Part shown: piece after piece, positions 1 to 9,000 of the stretch
Numbering within the stretch: position 1 is the first letter of the stretch
Layout: each line of letters opens with the position of its first letter
From: Belnapia rosea
GTDB lineage: Bacteria > Pseudomonadota > Alphaproteobacteria > Acetobacterales > Acetobacteraceae
Assembly: GCF_900101615.1 (NCBI RefSeq)
Contig: NZ_FMZX01000018.1
Span: 31,414 to 95,413, forward strand
Length of the DNA stretch: 64,000 nucleotides
Direction of reading: 5' to 3'
Made by a program: the position numbers and the translations under genes
The notes under the pieces: model-generated
Told to the model about the DNA's origin: nothing
Databases searched by the model: none
Seen by the model: only the letters and a program-made list of their open reading frames with translations

Positions 1-2
1 AT

Positions 3-626
3 CGCCGCGTCGAGGCCGGCGCCGCGGCCGGTGAATGGCTGCCCGCCACGACCTGGACCAACCCCTTCGTCGTCGAGGGCGAGAAGACCATCGGCTTCGA
101 GATCGCCCGGCAGACCGGCTGGCGCGGACCGGATGCGCTGTTCCTGCCGCTTGGGGGCGGGGCGGCGGTGGTCGCCCCCTGGAAAGGTCTCGGCGAGTTG
201 CAGGCGCTCGGCCTGCTGGAGCGGATGCCCCGCCTCTACGGCGCGCAATTCGCCCATTGCGCCCCGGTCGTGGCCGCCTTCGACCGTGGCGACGAGGCCA
301 TCCACCCCGTCCGACCAGAGCCGAGCCTGACCAGCGTGCTGATGGTGGGCAACCCGCGGATCGGCGGCCCGCTGGCCCTCCGCGCCCTGCGCGGGACCGG
401 CGGGGCGGCGCGTGCCGTGCCGGATGCGACGGTGCTGCGGGCGATGCGGCTGCTGGCGGCGGAGGAGGGCATCGGTGCCGAGCCCGCCGGCGCCATCGCC
501 CTCGCGGCAGCCCTGCAGGAGGCGGAAGCCGGCCGCCTGCCGCCCGAGGCCGAGGTGGTGGCGCTGGTCTGCGGCAGCGCGGCGAATGACCCGGAGGCGG
601 TGGCCGCCATGGTGGAGGGCGCATGA
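3..626 (+). CDS. thrC: Threonine synthase, C-terminal part (5' end outside window)
   Basis: Open from the window edge, giving the last 207 residues of a fold-type II PLP enzyme. Threonine synthase converts O-phosphohomoserine to threonine in the cytoplasm. The visible sequence has the family's GEKTIGFEIA segment after a TNPF motif, then a glycine-rich loop (LPLGGGAAV) followed by WKG, in the order typical of threonine synthase. The loop lacks the asparagine of the usual GNGGN version, so a threonine synthase-like paralogue is possible. The PLP lysine lies upstream of the window. Its stop overlaps the next start by 4 bp (ATGA), so the two genes are probably co-transcribed. Confidence 0.7.
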   Translation, partial: RRVEAGAAAGEWLPATTWTNPFVVEGEKTIGFEIARQTGWRGPDALFLPLGGGAAVVAPWKGLGELQALGLLERMPRLYGAQFAHCAPVVAAFDRGDEAIHPVRPEPSLTSVLMVGNPRIGGPLALRALRGTGGAARAVPDATVLRAMRLLAAEEGIGAEPAGAIALAAALQEAEAGRLPPEAEVVALVCGSAANDPEAVAAMVEGA

Positions 627-1084
627 TCCGGCGCGACCTGCTCCTGTTCGCCGCCGGCCTGCCCTTCCAGGTGACGGAGGGCGAGCATCTCCGCATGACC
701 GGCCAGGCCCTCGGCTGGACCATCCTGCGCGACCGCGCTCCCCGCCCGGATGCGCCGGAGACGGGGATGGTGCTGATCCGCGTGCAGCGGCCGGTGCCGC
801 CGGCCAGCCGGCCGGGGCATCTGGCCGCGATGCTGCAGGCCTTCCGCCCCTTCCATTTCCCGAACCTGCCAGCGGAGGAGATGGTGCGGCTCGGTGGTCT
901 GCCCGGCACCGCCATCGAGACCCGCGGCATGGGCATCGGCAGCCGCCAGACGGTGATGGTTCGGGCCGTCTGCCTTTACGGGCGGGATCGCAGCTTCCTC
1001 CTCATCGCCTCGGCGCCTGAGGCGGAATGGCCGGCATTGCGCCCCGACGTGCTGCGGGTGATGGAGGGGTTCCGGCCGGGCTAG
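623..1084 (+). CDS. Hypothetical protein, 153 aa, coupled to threonine synthase
   Basis: No family recognised. The start overlaps the threonine synthase stop (ATGA at 623-626), which suggests translational coupling. The protein has no clear signal peptide or membrane segment, only a modestly hydrophobic start (LLLFAAGLPF). It looks like a small soluble alpha/beta protein. Its 3' end overlaps the convergent pdxY stop inside a CTAG palindrome at 1081-1084, so the two genes terminate through each other. GC-rich codon use matches its neighbours. Confidence 0.6.
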   Translation: MIRRDLLLFAAGLPFQVTEGEHLRMTGQALGWTILRDRAPRPDAPETGMVLIRVQRPVPPASRPGHLAAMLQAFRPFHFPNLPAEEMVRLGGLPGTAIETRGMGIGSRQTVMVRAVCLYGRDRSFLLIASAPEAEWPALRPDVLRVMEGFRPG

Positions 1085-1923
1085 ACCCCCTCCGGCTCGA
1101 ACCAAGTGCCTGGGCGGACGAACTCCTCCTGCGCCGCGACCGTCAGGAGTTCGCGCGAGCCCGCAGCCATGGTCCGCCGCAGCAGGCCATAGATGGAGGA
1201 GGCGGCCGCCGCCATCGCCCCCGCCGCCTCGCCGCGCAGCCGGTGGAAGAGGAAGAGTGCGGCGATCGCATCCCCGGCTCCGTTGAAGGATTGCGCGAGC
1301 CGAGGCGTCCGCAGCCGCCAGAAGCGCCCGCCTTCCCCGGCCAGCAGGTCCATGGCATCCGCCGGCGTCTCCTCGGTGCGGAGGCTGGTCACCATGACGC
1401 AGCGCGGGCCGCGGGCCTGCAGCGCGGCGATGGCGGATTTCGCGCCTTCCAGCGTGCGGATCGTGCCGCCGGTCAGCCATTCCAGCTCGAACTGATTGGG
1501 CGTGGCGATATCGGCCAGGGGTATCGCCCGGTCGCGCAGCAGCTCGGCAATCCCTGGCCGGACATAGACGCGGCCATCGTCGCCGATCACCGGGTCGCAG
1601 CAATACATCGCGGCGGGATTGGCGGCTTTCACCCGCGCCACCGCATCCAGCACCGCCTCGCCCGTCTCCGCGTCGCCGATATAGCCGGAGAGCACGGCAT
1701 CGCAGGATGGGAGCACGCCCCGCTCCTCGATCCCCTGCACGCAGTCGCGGATGAGGCTCGCCGGAAAGACCGTACCGCGGAAGGCGCCATGGCCGGGATG
1801 GTTGGAGAACTGCACGGTGTTGACCGCCCAGACCTCCGCCCCGAGCCGCTGCAGGGGAAATACCGCGCTGGCATTGCCGACATGGCCATAGGCCACCCAG
1901 GACTGGATCGAAAGGATGTTCAC
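1081..1923 (-). CDS. pdxY: Pyridoxal kinase PdxY
   Basis: Ribokinase-fold kinase of 280 residues that phosphorylates pyridoxal in the vitamin B6 salvage pathway. It begins with [15 protein letters not shown], which is diagnostic of PdxK/PdxY. It carries the ATP-side [12 protein letters not shown] segment and a C-terminal anion-hole motif ([11 protein letters not shown]) with the catalytic Asp. A GTG at 1923 is the only start that gives the family N-terminus; longer upstream reading runs into the opposite gene's leader. Length is normal for the family. It is divergent from the binding-protein gene at 1978, with only 54 bp between the two starts. Confidence 0.9.
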   Translation of the reverse strand: MNILSIQSWVAYGHVGNASAVFPLQRLGAEVWAVNTVQFSNHPGHGAFRGTVFPASLIRDCVQGIEERGVLPSCDAVLSGYIGDAETGEAVLDAVARVKAANPAAMYCCDPVIGDDGRVYVRPGIAELLRDRAIPLADIATPNQFELEWLTGGTIRTLEGAKSAIAALQARGPRCVMVTSLRTEETPADAMDLLAGEGGRFWRLRTPRLAQSFNGAGDAIAALFLFHRLRGEAAGAMAAAASSIYGLLRRTMAAGSRELLTVAAQEEFVRPGTWFEPEGV

Positions 1924-1977
1924 GGCGGCGAGGCTAGGGCATCCTGGCCGCAACGAAAACCGGGGAGGAGACGGCCA

Positions 1978-3552
1978 ATGCGCCGCATCATCGCTTTGCT
2001 GGCGGCAGCCCTGCTGCTGCCGGCACCGGAGGCCGGCGCGCAGGGGCGGGGCGACCCGAATGTGCTGCGGGTCAAGCTGTTCGGCGACCTGCGCTCCATC
2101 GACCCCTTCATCAGCCCCGAATACATGGCGCGCAACCATGGCTACATGGTCTACGACACGCTCTTCGCCCTCGACTCCAGGCTGCGGCCGCAGCCGCAGA
2201 TGGTGGCGCTCTGGACCAATTCGGCAGACGGCCTGACCTGGGACTTCACCCTCCGCGAGAGGCTGCGCTTCCATGACGGAGCGCCGGTCACCGCCGAGGA
2301 TGTGGTCGCCAGCCTGCGCCGCTGGGCCATGCGGGACGGGCTCGGCCAGCAGCTCATGAGCCTGGCGACGGCGATCGAGCCGACCGCCCCGGATGCCTTC
2401 CGCATCACGCTGAGATCCCCCTTCGGACTGATGCTGGAGGCGCTCGCCAAGCCTTCCGGCCAGCCGGCCTTCATCATGCCGGCGCGGGTCGCCGCGACGC
2501 CCGCCGCGACGCCGATCACCGACCCGACCGGCTCCGGCCCCTTCACGCTACGGCGGGAGGATTGGCGGGCGGGCGACCGCGTCACCTACCGGCGCAACCC
2601 AGCCTATGTTCCGCGCGCCGATGCGCCGGACGGGCTGGCGGGCGGCAAGCGGGCCGGGGTGGAGCGTGTCGAATGGGTCTACCTGCCGGATGCGCAGACC
2701 GCGCTCAATGCGCTGGCCGCCGGCGAGATCGACATCTTCGAGGAATTGCCGCCCGACCTCTTCCCCGTGGTCCGGCGCAACCGGAGCCTGCGGCTCGGTC
2801 CGCAGGATAATGTCGGGGTGCAGCCGATCTTCCGCATGAACCAGGCGGTGCCGCCCTTCGACAACCCGCGCCTGCGCCAGGCCATGCTGCGGCTGGTCGA
2901 TCCGGCAAAGATCCTGCCGGCCTATCTGGGTGACCCGGCGCTCTGGCGCGACTGCCGTTCCTTCTATGTCTGCGGCAGCCCCTACCATACGCAGGAGGGC
3001 TGGGTGACGCCGGATCTCGCCGAGGCACGGCGCCTCGTCGCCGCCAGCGGCTATGACGGCACGCCGGTGGTGGTGCTCGACGCGCAGGACAGCACCATCA
3101 GCCACACCCTCGCCCTGGTCTCGGCCGACCTGCTGAAGCAGGCAGGGCTCACCGTCGACGTGCAGGCGATGGACTGGGCGACGCTGGTGCAGCGCCGCCT
3201 CTCCCGCAATCCGGGATCGCAGGGCTGGAACCTCTTCGTCTCCGCTCCCTCCGGCCTCGATGCGATGGACCCGGCCGGGCACAATGCCATGCGGTCCGCC
3301 TGCGAGCGCACCGCCCTGCCCGGCTGGCCCTGTGACCAGGCCATGGAGCGGCTGCGCGATGCCTTCCTGGCCGCGCCGGAGGCCGGTACACGGCGCGAGG
3401 CGGCCGCCGCCTACCATGCCCGCGCGCTGGAGAGCGTGCCCTATGTGCCGCTCGGCCAGTTCAGCCTGGTGCGGGGCTATTCGGCACGCCTCTCCGGCAT
3501 CCTCGACGCGCCGGTGCCGGTCTATTGGAACATTGCGAAGCTCAATGAGTGA
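1978..3552 (+). CDS. ABC transporter substrate-binding protein, family 5 (peptide/nickel type)
   Basis: A 524-residue periplasmic binding protein of the SBP_bac_5 family, which captures peptides, opines, nickel chelates or glycosides for ABC importers. Residues 1-22 form a Sec signal peptide (hydrophobic LLAAALLLP stretch, cut after an A-x-A-like site). The family pattern follows: the segment around RLRFHDGAPVTAEDV and later the bilobal C-terminal part. ATG at 1978 has a GGGGAGGAG ribosome site. No family-5 permease or ATPase is nearby. The next genes are a Liv-type system with its own binding protein, so this one is either an orphan or serves a distant permease. The substrate cannot be read from the sequence. 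Confidence 0.85.
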   Translation: MRRIIALLAAALLLPAPEAGAQGRGDPNVLRVKLFGDLRSIDPFISPEYMARNHGYMVYDTLFALDSRLRPQPQMVALWTNSADGLTWDFTLRERLRFHDGAPVTAEDVVASLRRWAMRDGLGQQLMSLATAIEPTAPDAFRITLRSPFGLMLEALAKPSGQPAFIMPARVAATPAATPITDPTGSGPFTLRREDWRAGDRVTYRRNPAYVPRADAPDGLAGGKRAGVERVEWVYLPDAQTALNALAAGEIDIFEELPPDLFPVVRRNRSLRLGPQDNVGVQPIFRMNQAVPPFDNPRLRQAMLRLVDPAKILPAYLGDPALWRDCRSFYVCGSPYHTQEGWVTPDLAEARRLVAASGYDGTPVVVLDAQDSTISHTLALVSADLLKQAGLTVDVQAMDWATLVQRRLSRNPGSQGWNLFVSAPSGLDAMDPAGHNAMRSACERTALPGWPCDQAMERLRDAFLAAPEAGTRREAAAAYHARALESVPYVPLGQFSLVRGYSARLSGILDAPVPVYWNIAKLNE

Positions 3553-3571
3553 GGAGGGCCCTTCCCTCCCC
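3551..3571. repeat. 21-bp GC palindrome directly after a stop codon, copy 1
   Basis: A 6-bp inverted repeat (GGAGGG / CCCTCC) around a 5-base centre, starting at the stop of the binding-protein gene. An almost identical 21-mer (one central base different) sits at the stop of the hydantoinase gene at 37462-37482. No T-run follows, so a classical terminator is not supported. It may belong to a dispersed intergenic repeat family. Confidence 0.5.
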
Positions 3572-3643
3572 GTTCGCCGCCCGGCAGGATGCCAGGGAAA
3601 CCCGGGACACACCGGGGTGCCCCAAGGAGAGGACCGAGCCAGC

Positions 3644-4960
3644 ATGACCGAAGCCGTCACCCGCCGCGCCGCGCTGCTCGGCGCAGGCGCCACCGCCGGA
3701 AGCCTGCTGCTCGCCGGCGGCGGAGCGCAGGCCCAGGGCAAGCCGAGCGAGCTGCGGGTCGGCATCACCACCTTCCTCTCCGGCTCGGCCAGCGTCTTCG
3801 GCGTGCCCGCGAAGCAGATGGCGGAGCTGCTCTTCGAGGAGATCAACAAGGCGGGCGGCATCGGCGGCGTGCCGGTACGCCCCTTCTTCGTCGACGAGGC
3901 GCCCGGCACGGACCATCTGGTCGGTGAGTTCCGCCGGCTGGTGCAGAATGAGGGCGTGCAGATCGTCTTCGCCTCCATCTCCTCCGGCTCCTGCCTCGCC
4001 TGCACGCCGCTCTCGGACGAGATGAAGAAGACGACGCTGCTCTGGGATTGCGGCACCCAGCGCATCTTCGAGGAGGCACCGCACCCCTATGCCTTCCGCA
4101 CCCAGGGATACGGCACGCCGGAGGTGCTGGCGCCGCTGCTCTATCTGCTGAAGCACAAGCCGGACTTCCGGACGCTCGCCGTCATCAACCAGGATTATGC
4201 CTGGGGCCGTGACAGCTGGGAGCTGTGGAAGGCCGGCATGGACGCGATGAAGCCCGGCGTGCGGGTGGTGGCGGAGATGTTCCCCCGCTTCGGTGCCACC
4301 GACTACAGCACGGAGGTCACGCGGCTGCTGGCGGCGCGGCCCGACGTGATCCTCTCGACGAGCTGGGGCGGCGACCTCGTCACCCTGCTCCGCCAATCCG
4401 CCGAGCGGCGGCTCTTCGAGCGCTCCACCTTCGTGCTGCCCATCGCCGAGGCCTCGATGCAGATCCTCGGCCGCACCATGCAGCCCGGCCATATCATCGG
4501 CGCCCGCGGCGATCACTGGAACAACCATCCCTCGCCGAAGGACCCGGCGCGGCTGAAGCGCTTCGTCGACCTCTACCGTTCGAAATACAACGAGTACCCG
4601 ATCTATCCCTGCCATCACATGGCCCAGGCCATCTCCGCCATGCAGGCGGCCTATGCCAAGGCCATCGCGGCGAAGGGCGGCGGCTGGCCGAACGACCAGG
4701 AACTGGCCAATGCCTTCCGCGGCCTGACCTTCGACAGCCCGACCTCCAGCATCACGCTGCGGGAGGATGGCCAGGGCCTCGAGGACCAGATCGTCGGCCT
4801 CAGCAGCTTCAACCAGCAATACCCCTTCGCCGTGCCGAAGGACATGATCCTCTTCCCTGCCGCCATGGTCTCGACGCCGGTCGGACAGAAGAGCGTCGAC
4901 TGGCTGAAGTCACTGAAGCCCGACTTCCTCAACCAGGTCCCGGCGCCGATCGCCGGCTGA
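3644..4960 (+). CDS. ABC transporter substrate-binding protein, branched-chain amino acid (Liv) type
   Basis: A 438-residue periplasmic binding protein of the Leu/Ile/Val family (Periplasmic_binding_6), ending with a stop that overlaps livH by one base. The N-terminus has a twin-arginine-like leader (TRRAALLGAG, then a hydrophobic core and AQA cleavage site), so Tat export is possible. The mature part opens with LRVGITTFLSGSASVFG, the usual ligand-binding start, and carries the family's GTPEVLAPLL and FGATDYSTEVTRL segments. It is the dedicated receptor of the downstream livHMGF genes. The true substrate could be an amino acid, amide, urea or aromatic acid; the sequence does not decide. Confidence 0.88.
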   Translation: MTEAVTRRAALLGAGATAGSLLLAGGGAQAQGKPSELRVGITTFLSGSASVFGVPAKQMAELLFEEINKAGGIGGVPVRPFFVDEAPGTDHLVGEFRRLVQNEGVQIVFASISSGSCLACTPLSDEMKKTTLLWDCGTQRIFEEAPHPYAFRTQGYGTPEVLAPLLYLLKHKPDFRTLAVINQDYAWGRDSWELWKAGMDAMKPGVRVVAEMFPRFGATDYSTEVTRLLAARPDVILSTSWGGDLVTLLRQSAERRLFERSTFVLPIAEASMQILGRTMQPGHIIGARGDHWNNHPSPKDPARLKRFVDLYRSKYNEYPIYPCHHMAQAISAMQAAYAKAIAAKGGGWPNDQELANAFRGLTFDSPTSSITLREDGQGLEDQIVGLSSFNQQYPFAVPKDMILFPAAMVSTPVGQKSVDWLKSLKPDFLNQVPAPIAG

Positions 4961-5895
4961 TGGCAACCTGGCTCTCCGAGAACAGCCTGCTGCTCGGCCT
5001 GGCGCTGCTGGACGGCCTGGCCTATGCGGCGCTGGTCTTCATGGTGGCGGTGGGGCTGAACCTCGTCTTCGGCGTGCTGCGCATCGTCAACGTGGCGCAT
5101 GGCAGCCTCTTCGCCATCGGCGCCTATACGGCCGCCTCGATCGGCCTGTTCTTCGCCTCGCGCGGCCTGCCGGCCTGGATGGGCTATGTGGCGCTGGTGC
5201 TGGCGGCGGTCGCCGTCGGCGCGGTGCTCGGCCCGCTGATCGAGCGGCTGCTGCTGCGGCGCATCTATGGCCATGAGGATGTGCTGCAGCTCCTTGTCAC
5301 CTTCGCCCTCTTCATGATCCTTGAGGATGTGCAGAAGCTGGTCTGGGGCGTGCAGCCGGTCTCGCAGGATGCGCCCTTGAGATTTCTCGGCACGGTGGAC
5401 ATCCCCTTCGGCGATGATGTCATCCCCTTCACCGCCTATCAGCTCTTCGTCCTGCCAGGCATCGCGCTGGCGACCCTCATCGCCCTCGCCTGGTTCCTGC
5501 GGCGGACGCTGACCGGCCGCGTGATCGTCGCCGTCACCACGGACAAGGAGGCAGCGACCGCCATGGGCATCGATGCCGCACGCATCATGCTGCTGACCTT
5601 CTCCTTCGGCGCCGGGTTGGCGGCGCTGGGCGGAGCGCTGGCCTCGCCGACCACGGCATTGGTGCCAGGTATCGGGGCGCAGACCATCGTGCTCTCATTC
5701 GCCGTGGTGGCGACGGCGGGGCTCGGGCAGATCGAGGGAGCCGCGCTGACCGCGCTGATGATCGGCCTCGGACGCAGCATCGCGGTCTATTTCGCCCCGG
5801 AATTCGAGGTGGTGGTGCCGTATCTCATCATGGTGGCGGTGCTGCTGGTGCGGCCGCAGGGGCTGTTCGGCGTGATCGAGACCCGCCGGGTATGA
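4960..5895 (+). CDS. livH: Branched-chain amino acid-type ABC permease LivH
   Basis: A 311-residue inner-membrane permease of the LivH family with about eight hydrophobic segments. It shows the typical GLNLVFGVLRIVNVAHG stretch near residue 30 and the EAA-like loop around ATAMGIDAARI. It forms a heterodimer with LivM, energised by LivG and LivF. Its ATG overlaps the binding-protein stop (ATGA at 4960), and its own stop overlaps livM, so the transport genes form a tight operon. Confidence 0.92.
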   Translation: MATWLSENSLLLGLALLDGLAYAALVFMVAVGLNLVFGVLRIVNVAHGSLFAIGAYTAASIGLFFASRGLPAWMGYVALVLAAVAVGAVLGPLIERLLLRRIYGHEDVLQLLVTFALFMILEDVQKLVWGVQPVSQDAPLRFLGTVDIPFGDDVIPFTAYQLFVLPGIALATLIALAWFLRRTLTGRVIVAVTTDKEAATAMGIDAARIMLLTFSFGAGLAALGGALASPTTALVPGIGAQTIVLSFAVVATAGLGQIEGAALTALMIGLGRSIAVYFAPEFEVVVPYLIMVAVLLVRPQGLFGVIETRRV

Positions 5896-6815
5896 AGCGC
5901 GAGCCCCTGCTCGCCGCGCTCGGCGCATTCGCTCTCATCGCCTGTGCCTGGGCGGTGCCGTGGCTGAAATTCATCCTCACCATCGCCCTGGCCAAAGGCA
6001 TTGCCGTGCTCGGCATCCTGCTGCTGCTGCGGGCGGGGCAGGTGAGCTTCGGCCACTCCATGTTCCTGGCGCTGGGCGCCTACACCGTCGCCTTCATGGC
6101 CCCAACGGAGCCTGAGGTTCTGCTCCTGCTGCCCGCGGCCGCGCTGGTCGCCACGGGCTTCGGCCTTGTTATCGGCCTCTTCCTGGTGCGTTACCGGGAC
6201 ATCTTCTTCGGCATGCTGAACCTGGCCTTCGCCATGGTGCTCTACTCCCTCCTGGAGAAGCTCTACGCCATCACCAAGGGCACTGACGGCATCCGCGTCG
6301 CAGGCCTCACCTTCGCCGGTACCCAGCCGGAGCGGCCGGTGCAGGAATGGGTGATGTTCGGCATCGCGCTCGGCCTCGCCATCCTGTTCGGCCTGCTGGT
6401 CAGCGTCTATCTGGCCTCGCCCATGGGCCGCGCGCTGGCGGGGATCAAGACGCGGGAGACGCGGCTGGAATTCATGGGCGTGCCCGCCCGGCGGGTGCTG
6501 CTCTTCGCCTATGTGCTCTCGGCGCTGATGGGCGGCGTCGGCGGCGCGCTGGTGGCGATGACCACGCGCCACGTGACCCCGCAGATCGCCTACTGGACGG
6601 CATCGGGCGAGCTGGTCTTCATCGCCATCCTCGGCGGTGCCGGCAGCGCGCTCGGTCCCTTCCTCGGGGCCACGGCCTTCGAGCTCGTGCGGGTCTATGC
6701 CGCCGCGGCCGTCGCCGAGGCCTGGCAGATGATCCTCGGCGCGGTGCTGCTCGTGGTCATCCTCTTCGCCCCGGGCGGGGTCTGGGGGCTGCTGTCCCGG
6801 CGGTGGCGCGCATGA
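5892..6815 (+). CDS. livM: Branched-chain amino acid-type ABC permease LivM
   Basis: A 307-residue inner-membrane permease and partner of LivH. It has the family signature ILLLLRAGQVSFGHSMF near residues 40-55 and the cytoplasmic coupling loop RALAGIKTRETRLEFMG, followed by the GGVGGALVAM membrane stretch. The ATG at 5892 overlaps the livH stop (ATGA). The family often runs somewhat longer because of an N-terminal extension; this copy is the short form. Confidence 0.92.
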   Translation: MKREPLLAALGAFALIACAWAVPWLKFILTIALAKGIAVLGILLLLRAGQVSFGHSMFLALGAYTVAFMAPTEPEVLLLLPAAALVATGFGLVIGLFLVRYRDIFFGMLNLAFAMVLYSLLEKLYAITKGTDGIRVAGLTFAGTQPERPVQEWVMFGIALGLAILFGLLVSVYLASPMGRALAGIKTRETRLEFMGVPARRVLLFAYVLSALMGGVGGALVAMTTRHVTPQIAYWTASGELVFIAILGGAGSALGPFLGATAFELVRVYAAAAVAEAWQMILGAVLLVVILFAPGGVWGLLSRRWRA

Positions 6816-7567
6816 GCGAGGTGCTGCTTTCCGCCCGAGGGCTCCGCCTCGCCTTCGGCGGCGTCAAGGCGGCCGATGGCATCGACCTTGATGTCCGGCA
6901 CGGCGAGTTCCTGGCCATCATCGGCCCGAACGGTGCCGGCAAGACCACCTTCATCAACATGACGACCGGTTACCTGCGCCCCCAGGCCGGCAGGATCGAG
7001 TTCGAGGGCAAGCCCATCCTCGGCCTCTCACCCCGGGCCATCGTCCGGCGGGGGATCGGCCGCAGCTTCCAGCTCCCCCAGCTCTTCACCGAACATACGG
7101 TGCTGGAGAATGCGGCACTGGCCATCGCCGCCCGGCGCGGCATCTGGTCCCCCCTCGCCCCCCTGCTCCGCCCTCGCTGGCGGGATGAGGCGATGGACCT
7201 GCTGGACCGCTTCGGCCTGCGCGCGGTTGCCGAGGCGCGCGCCGATGCGCTGAACGAGGGTGCCCGAAAGCTCGCCGACATCGCCATGGCAGTCGCGCTG
7301 GAGCCGAGCCTGCTGCTGATGGACGAGCCGACCAGCGGCGTCGCCGCGGCCGAGAAGATGGCAATCGTCGAGACGCTGGTGCGCGTGCTGCGCAGCACCG
7401 GCGTCACCGCGGTTTTCGTCGAGCACGACATGGATGTGGTCGCCCGCTTCGCCGACCGGGTGGCGGTCTGGAGCCAGGGCCGGATCGCAGCCCTCGGCCC
7501 GCCCGCCGAGGTGCTGGCCGACCCGGCGGTGCGGCGGGACGTGATCGGGATCGCCGCCGATGCTTGA
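6812..7567 (+). CDS. livG: ABC transporter ATP-binding protein LivG
   Basis: A 251-residue ATPase of the Liv transporter. It has Walker A GPNGAGKTT near residue 36, a Q-loop around SFQLPQLF, Walker B LLLMDEP near residue 170, and the switch His in VEHDMDVV. The ABC signature is not LSGGQ but LNEGARKL, a variant seen in a LivG subfamily. Residues 100-130 contain a low-complexity insert rich in Pro and Arg. The start overlaps livM (ATGA) and the end overlaps livF by 8 bp. Confidence 0.92.
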   Translation: MSEVLLSARGLRLAFGGVKAADGIDLDVRHGEFLAIIGPNGAGKTTFINMTTGYLRPQAGRIEFEGKPILGLSPRAIVRRGIGRSFQLPQLFTEHTVLENAALAIAARRGIWSPLAPLLRPRWRDEAMDLLDRFGLRAVAEARADALNEGARKLADIAMAVALEPSLLLMDEPTSGVAAAEKMAIVETLVRVLRSTGVTAVFVEHDMDVVARFADRVAVWSQGRIAALGPPAEVLADPAVRRDVIGIAADA

Positions 7568-8216
7568 ACTCACAGGCGTCTCCGTCGACATCGCCGGCAT
7601 CCGCGTGTTGCGCGGCGTCTCGCTGGCCGTGCCGCCCGGCGGGCGGGTGGCGCTGATCGGCCGCAACGGCGCCGGGAAGACCACCACCCTCCGCGCCCTG
7701 ATGGGGCTGCTGCCGGTGCGTGAGGGGCAGGTCACCATTGACGGCCGGGAGGCGACGGCGGTGCCGGCGCATCATCGCGCCCGGCTCGGCATCGGCTATG
7801 CGCCGGAGGAGCGCCGGCTCTTCGGCAGCTTCTCGGTCCAGGAGAACATGCTGCTGCCGGCCCAGGTGCTGCGCCTGCCGGCGGCCGAGACGGCGCGGAG
7901 GCTGGAGGCTGTCTTCACCCTGCTGCCGGAGTTGCGCGACCTGGCCCCTCGCCGGGCCGCGGGCCTGTCCGGTGGACAGGGGAAAATGGTGGCGCTCGGC
8001 CGGGCGCTGATGGTCGGCACCAGGGCTGTGCTGCTGGACGAGCCCTTCCAGGGCCTCGCCCCGGCGCTCGCTCTCCGCTACGCCGAGGCCCTGGCCCGGC
8101 TGCGCCAGGCGCTGCCCGATGTCGCCATCCTCATCACCGAGAGCAATCCGGAGCTCCTGCGGCCATTGGTGCAGGCGACCTATGTAATTGAGCGTGGGGA
8201 AATGGCACCGGTATGA
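7560..8216 (+). CDS. livF: ABC transporter ATP-binding protein LivF
   Basis: A 218-residue ATPase completing the Liv transporter. It shows Walker A GRNGAGKTT near residue 36, the family-specific GIGYAPEERRLF segment, the ABC signature GLSGGQGKM, and Walker B AVLLDEP followed by FQGLAP. In place of the common H-loop it ends ITESNPELL, so the usual switch histidine appears to be replaced by Ser/Asn. It is slightly shorter than typical LivF (about 235). It is the last gene of the transporter run. Confidence 0.9.
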   Translation: MLELTGVSVDIAGIRVLRGVSLAVPPGGRVALIGRNGAGKTTTLRALMGLLPVREGQVTIDGREATAVPAHHRARLGIGYAPEERRLFGSFSVQENMLLPAQVLRLPAAETARRLEAVFTLLPELRDLAPRRAAGLSGGQGKMVALGRALMVGTRAVLLDEPFQGLAPALALRYAEALARLRQALPDVAILITESNPELLRPLVQATYVIERGEMAPV

Positions 8217-8220
8217 AGCT

Positions 8221-8239
8221 TGCCCCATATGGTGGGGCA
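8221..8239 (+). other. Hairpin sequestering the start of the lipoprotein gene
   Basis: A perfect 7-bp inverted repeat (TGCCCCA / TGGGGCA) with a 5-base loop. It ends on the first base of the predicted ATG at 8239 and covers the only G-rich stretch that could act as ribosome site. No T-run follows. Either it weakly terminates livF transcripts or it limits lipoprotein translation. Confidence 0.4.
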
Positions 8240-8601
8240 TGCCCTTGAAATACGCCGCGCTGGCGCTGCTGCTCATGGGCTTGGCGGGCTGTGCCGGGCG
8301 GAGCACCACCGCGTTGCCAAACCCGGAGATGCTGGCGGCGCATGAGTGGGAGCATGGTCCGCCCTGGGGGCCGGAGGAGATACCCTGGGTTTCGCCGCCT
8401 CCTTCTTACTATAGCTATTACGATCCAGCCCCCTGGCACTGGGGCGGGGCCTCGGTCGGCCTCGGGGCGCGGCGCGGCCCCTGGTGGGGTGGCCATCGCG
8501 GCTTCCACCGGGGCAGGCCGGGGTTGATCGGCCGTGGCGGCTGGCATGGCGGGCGCGGCCCCATGGGTGGTCACTTCGGCGGCCGGCGGGGCCGGCGCTA
8601 G
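8239..8601 (+). CDS. Small Gly/His/Arg/Trp-rich lipoprotein
   Basis: A 120-residue predicted lipoprotein of unknown function. Residues 1-17 form a lipoprotein signal with the lipobox LAGC, so Cys at about residue 18 would be lipidated. The mature chain has an aromatic, proline-rich middle ([18 protein letters not shown]). Its tail is very rich in Gly, His and Arg (repeats of GGH, GRG and HRG), which could bind metal or nucleic acid or simply be disordered. The ATG at 8239 was chosen because it gives a proper signal peptide; an upstream TTG at 8188 would bury it. It lies 22 bp after livF but may have its own expression. Confidence 0.7.
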   Translation: MPLKYAALALLLMGLAGCAGRSTTALPNPEMLAAHEWEHGPPWGPEEIPWVSPPPSYYSYYDPAPWHWGGASVGLGARRGPWWGGHRGFHRGRPGLIGRGGWHGGRGPMGGHFGGRRGRR

Positions 8602-8610
8602 CCACGCAGG

Positions 8611-8639
8611 TTGCGTCGCCGGGCACCTTCCCCTATACG
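8611..8639 (+). promoter_or_regulatory. Sigma-70-type promoter of rpmE
   Basis: TTGCGT (8611-8616), a 17-bp spacer, then TATACG (8634-8639). This is an optimal spacing with good -35 and -10 matches. The expected start site near 8646 leaves a leader of about 50 bases before rpmE. Confidence 0.6.
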
Positions 8640-8693
8640 CCCCGTTTCCCGCGGCCGGTCGGTATCGGCTGCGCCCAATTCCGCGAGCGCGCC

Positions 8694-8921
8694 ATGAAGC
8701 CCGATATTCATCCCGACTATCACGACATCACCATCGTCATGACCGATGGGACCACCTACACGACGCGGTCCTGCTACGGGAAGGAAGGCGACACCATCCG
8801 CCTCGATATCGACCCGAAGTCGCATCCGGCCTGGACCGGCGTTCAGCGTGTGATGGACACGGGTGGCCAGGTGGCGAAGTTCAACAAGAAGTTCGCCGGC
8901 ATCGGCGCCCGCAAGAAGTAA
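8694..8921 (+). CDS. rpmE: 50S ribosomal protein L31
   Basis: A 75-residue large-subunit ribosomal protein located at the central protuberance. It starts [19 protein letters not shown] and contains the conserved [12 protein letters not shown] segment. Only one cysteine is present (SCYGKE), so it is the zinc-free form usual in Alphaproteobacteria. The ATG at 8694 is set by the family N-terminus, although the frame is open further upstream. It is monocistronic between its own promoter and a strong terminator. Confidence 0.95.
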   Translation: MKPDIHPDYHDITIVMTDGTTYTTRSCYGKEGDTIRLDIDPKSHPAWTGVQRVMDTGGQVAKFNKKFAGIGARKK

Positions 8922-8950
8922 GCCGCCCTCATCGAGGCGAGGCTTCCAGG

Positions 8951-8986
8951 AACGCCGCCCCCTCTTGAACGGGGGGCGGCGTTTTC
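8951..8986 (+). terminator. Rho-independent terminator of rpmE
   Basis: A GC-rich stem (ACGCCGCCCC pairing with GGGGCGGCGT, loop around CTCTTGAACGG), followed by a run of four T at 8982-8985. It lies 30 bp after the rpmE stop. Confidence 0.75.
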
Positions 8987-9000
8987 TAATTTCACCTCTG

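Noticed and set aside
1027..1977. Extension of the family-5 binding protein upstream of 1978
   Set aside because: It would cover pdxY on the other strand and bury the signal peptide.
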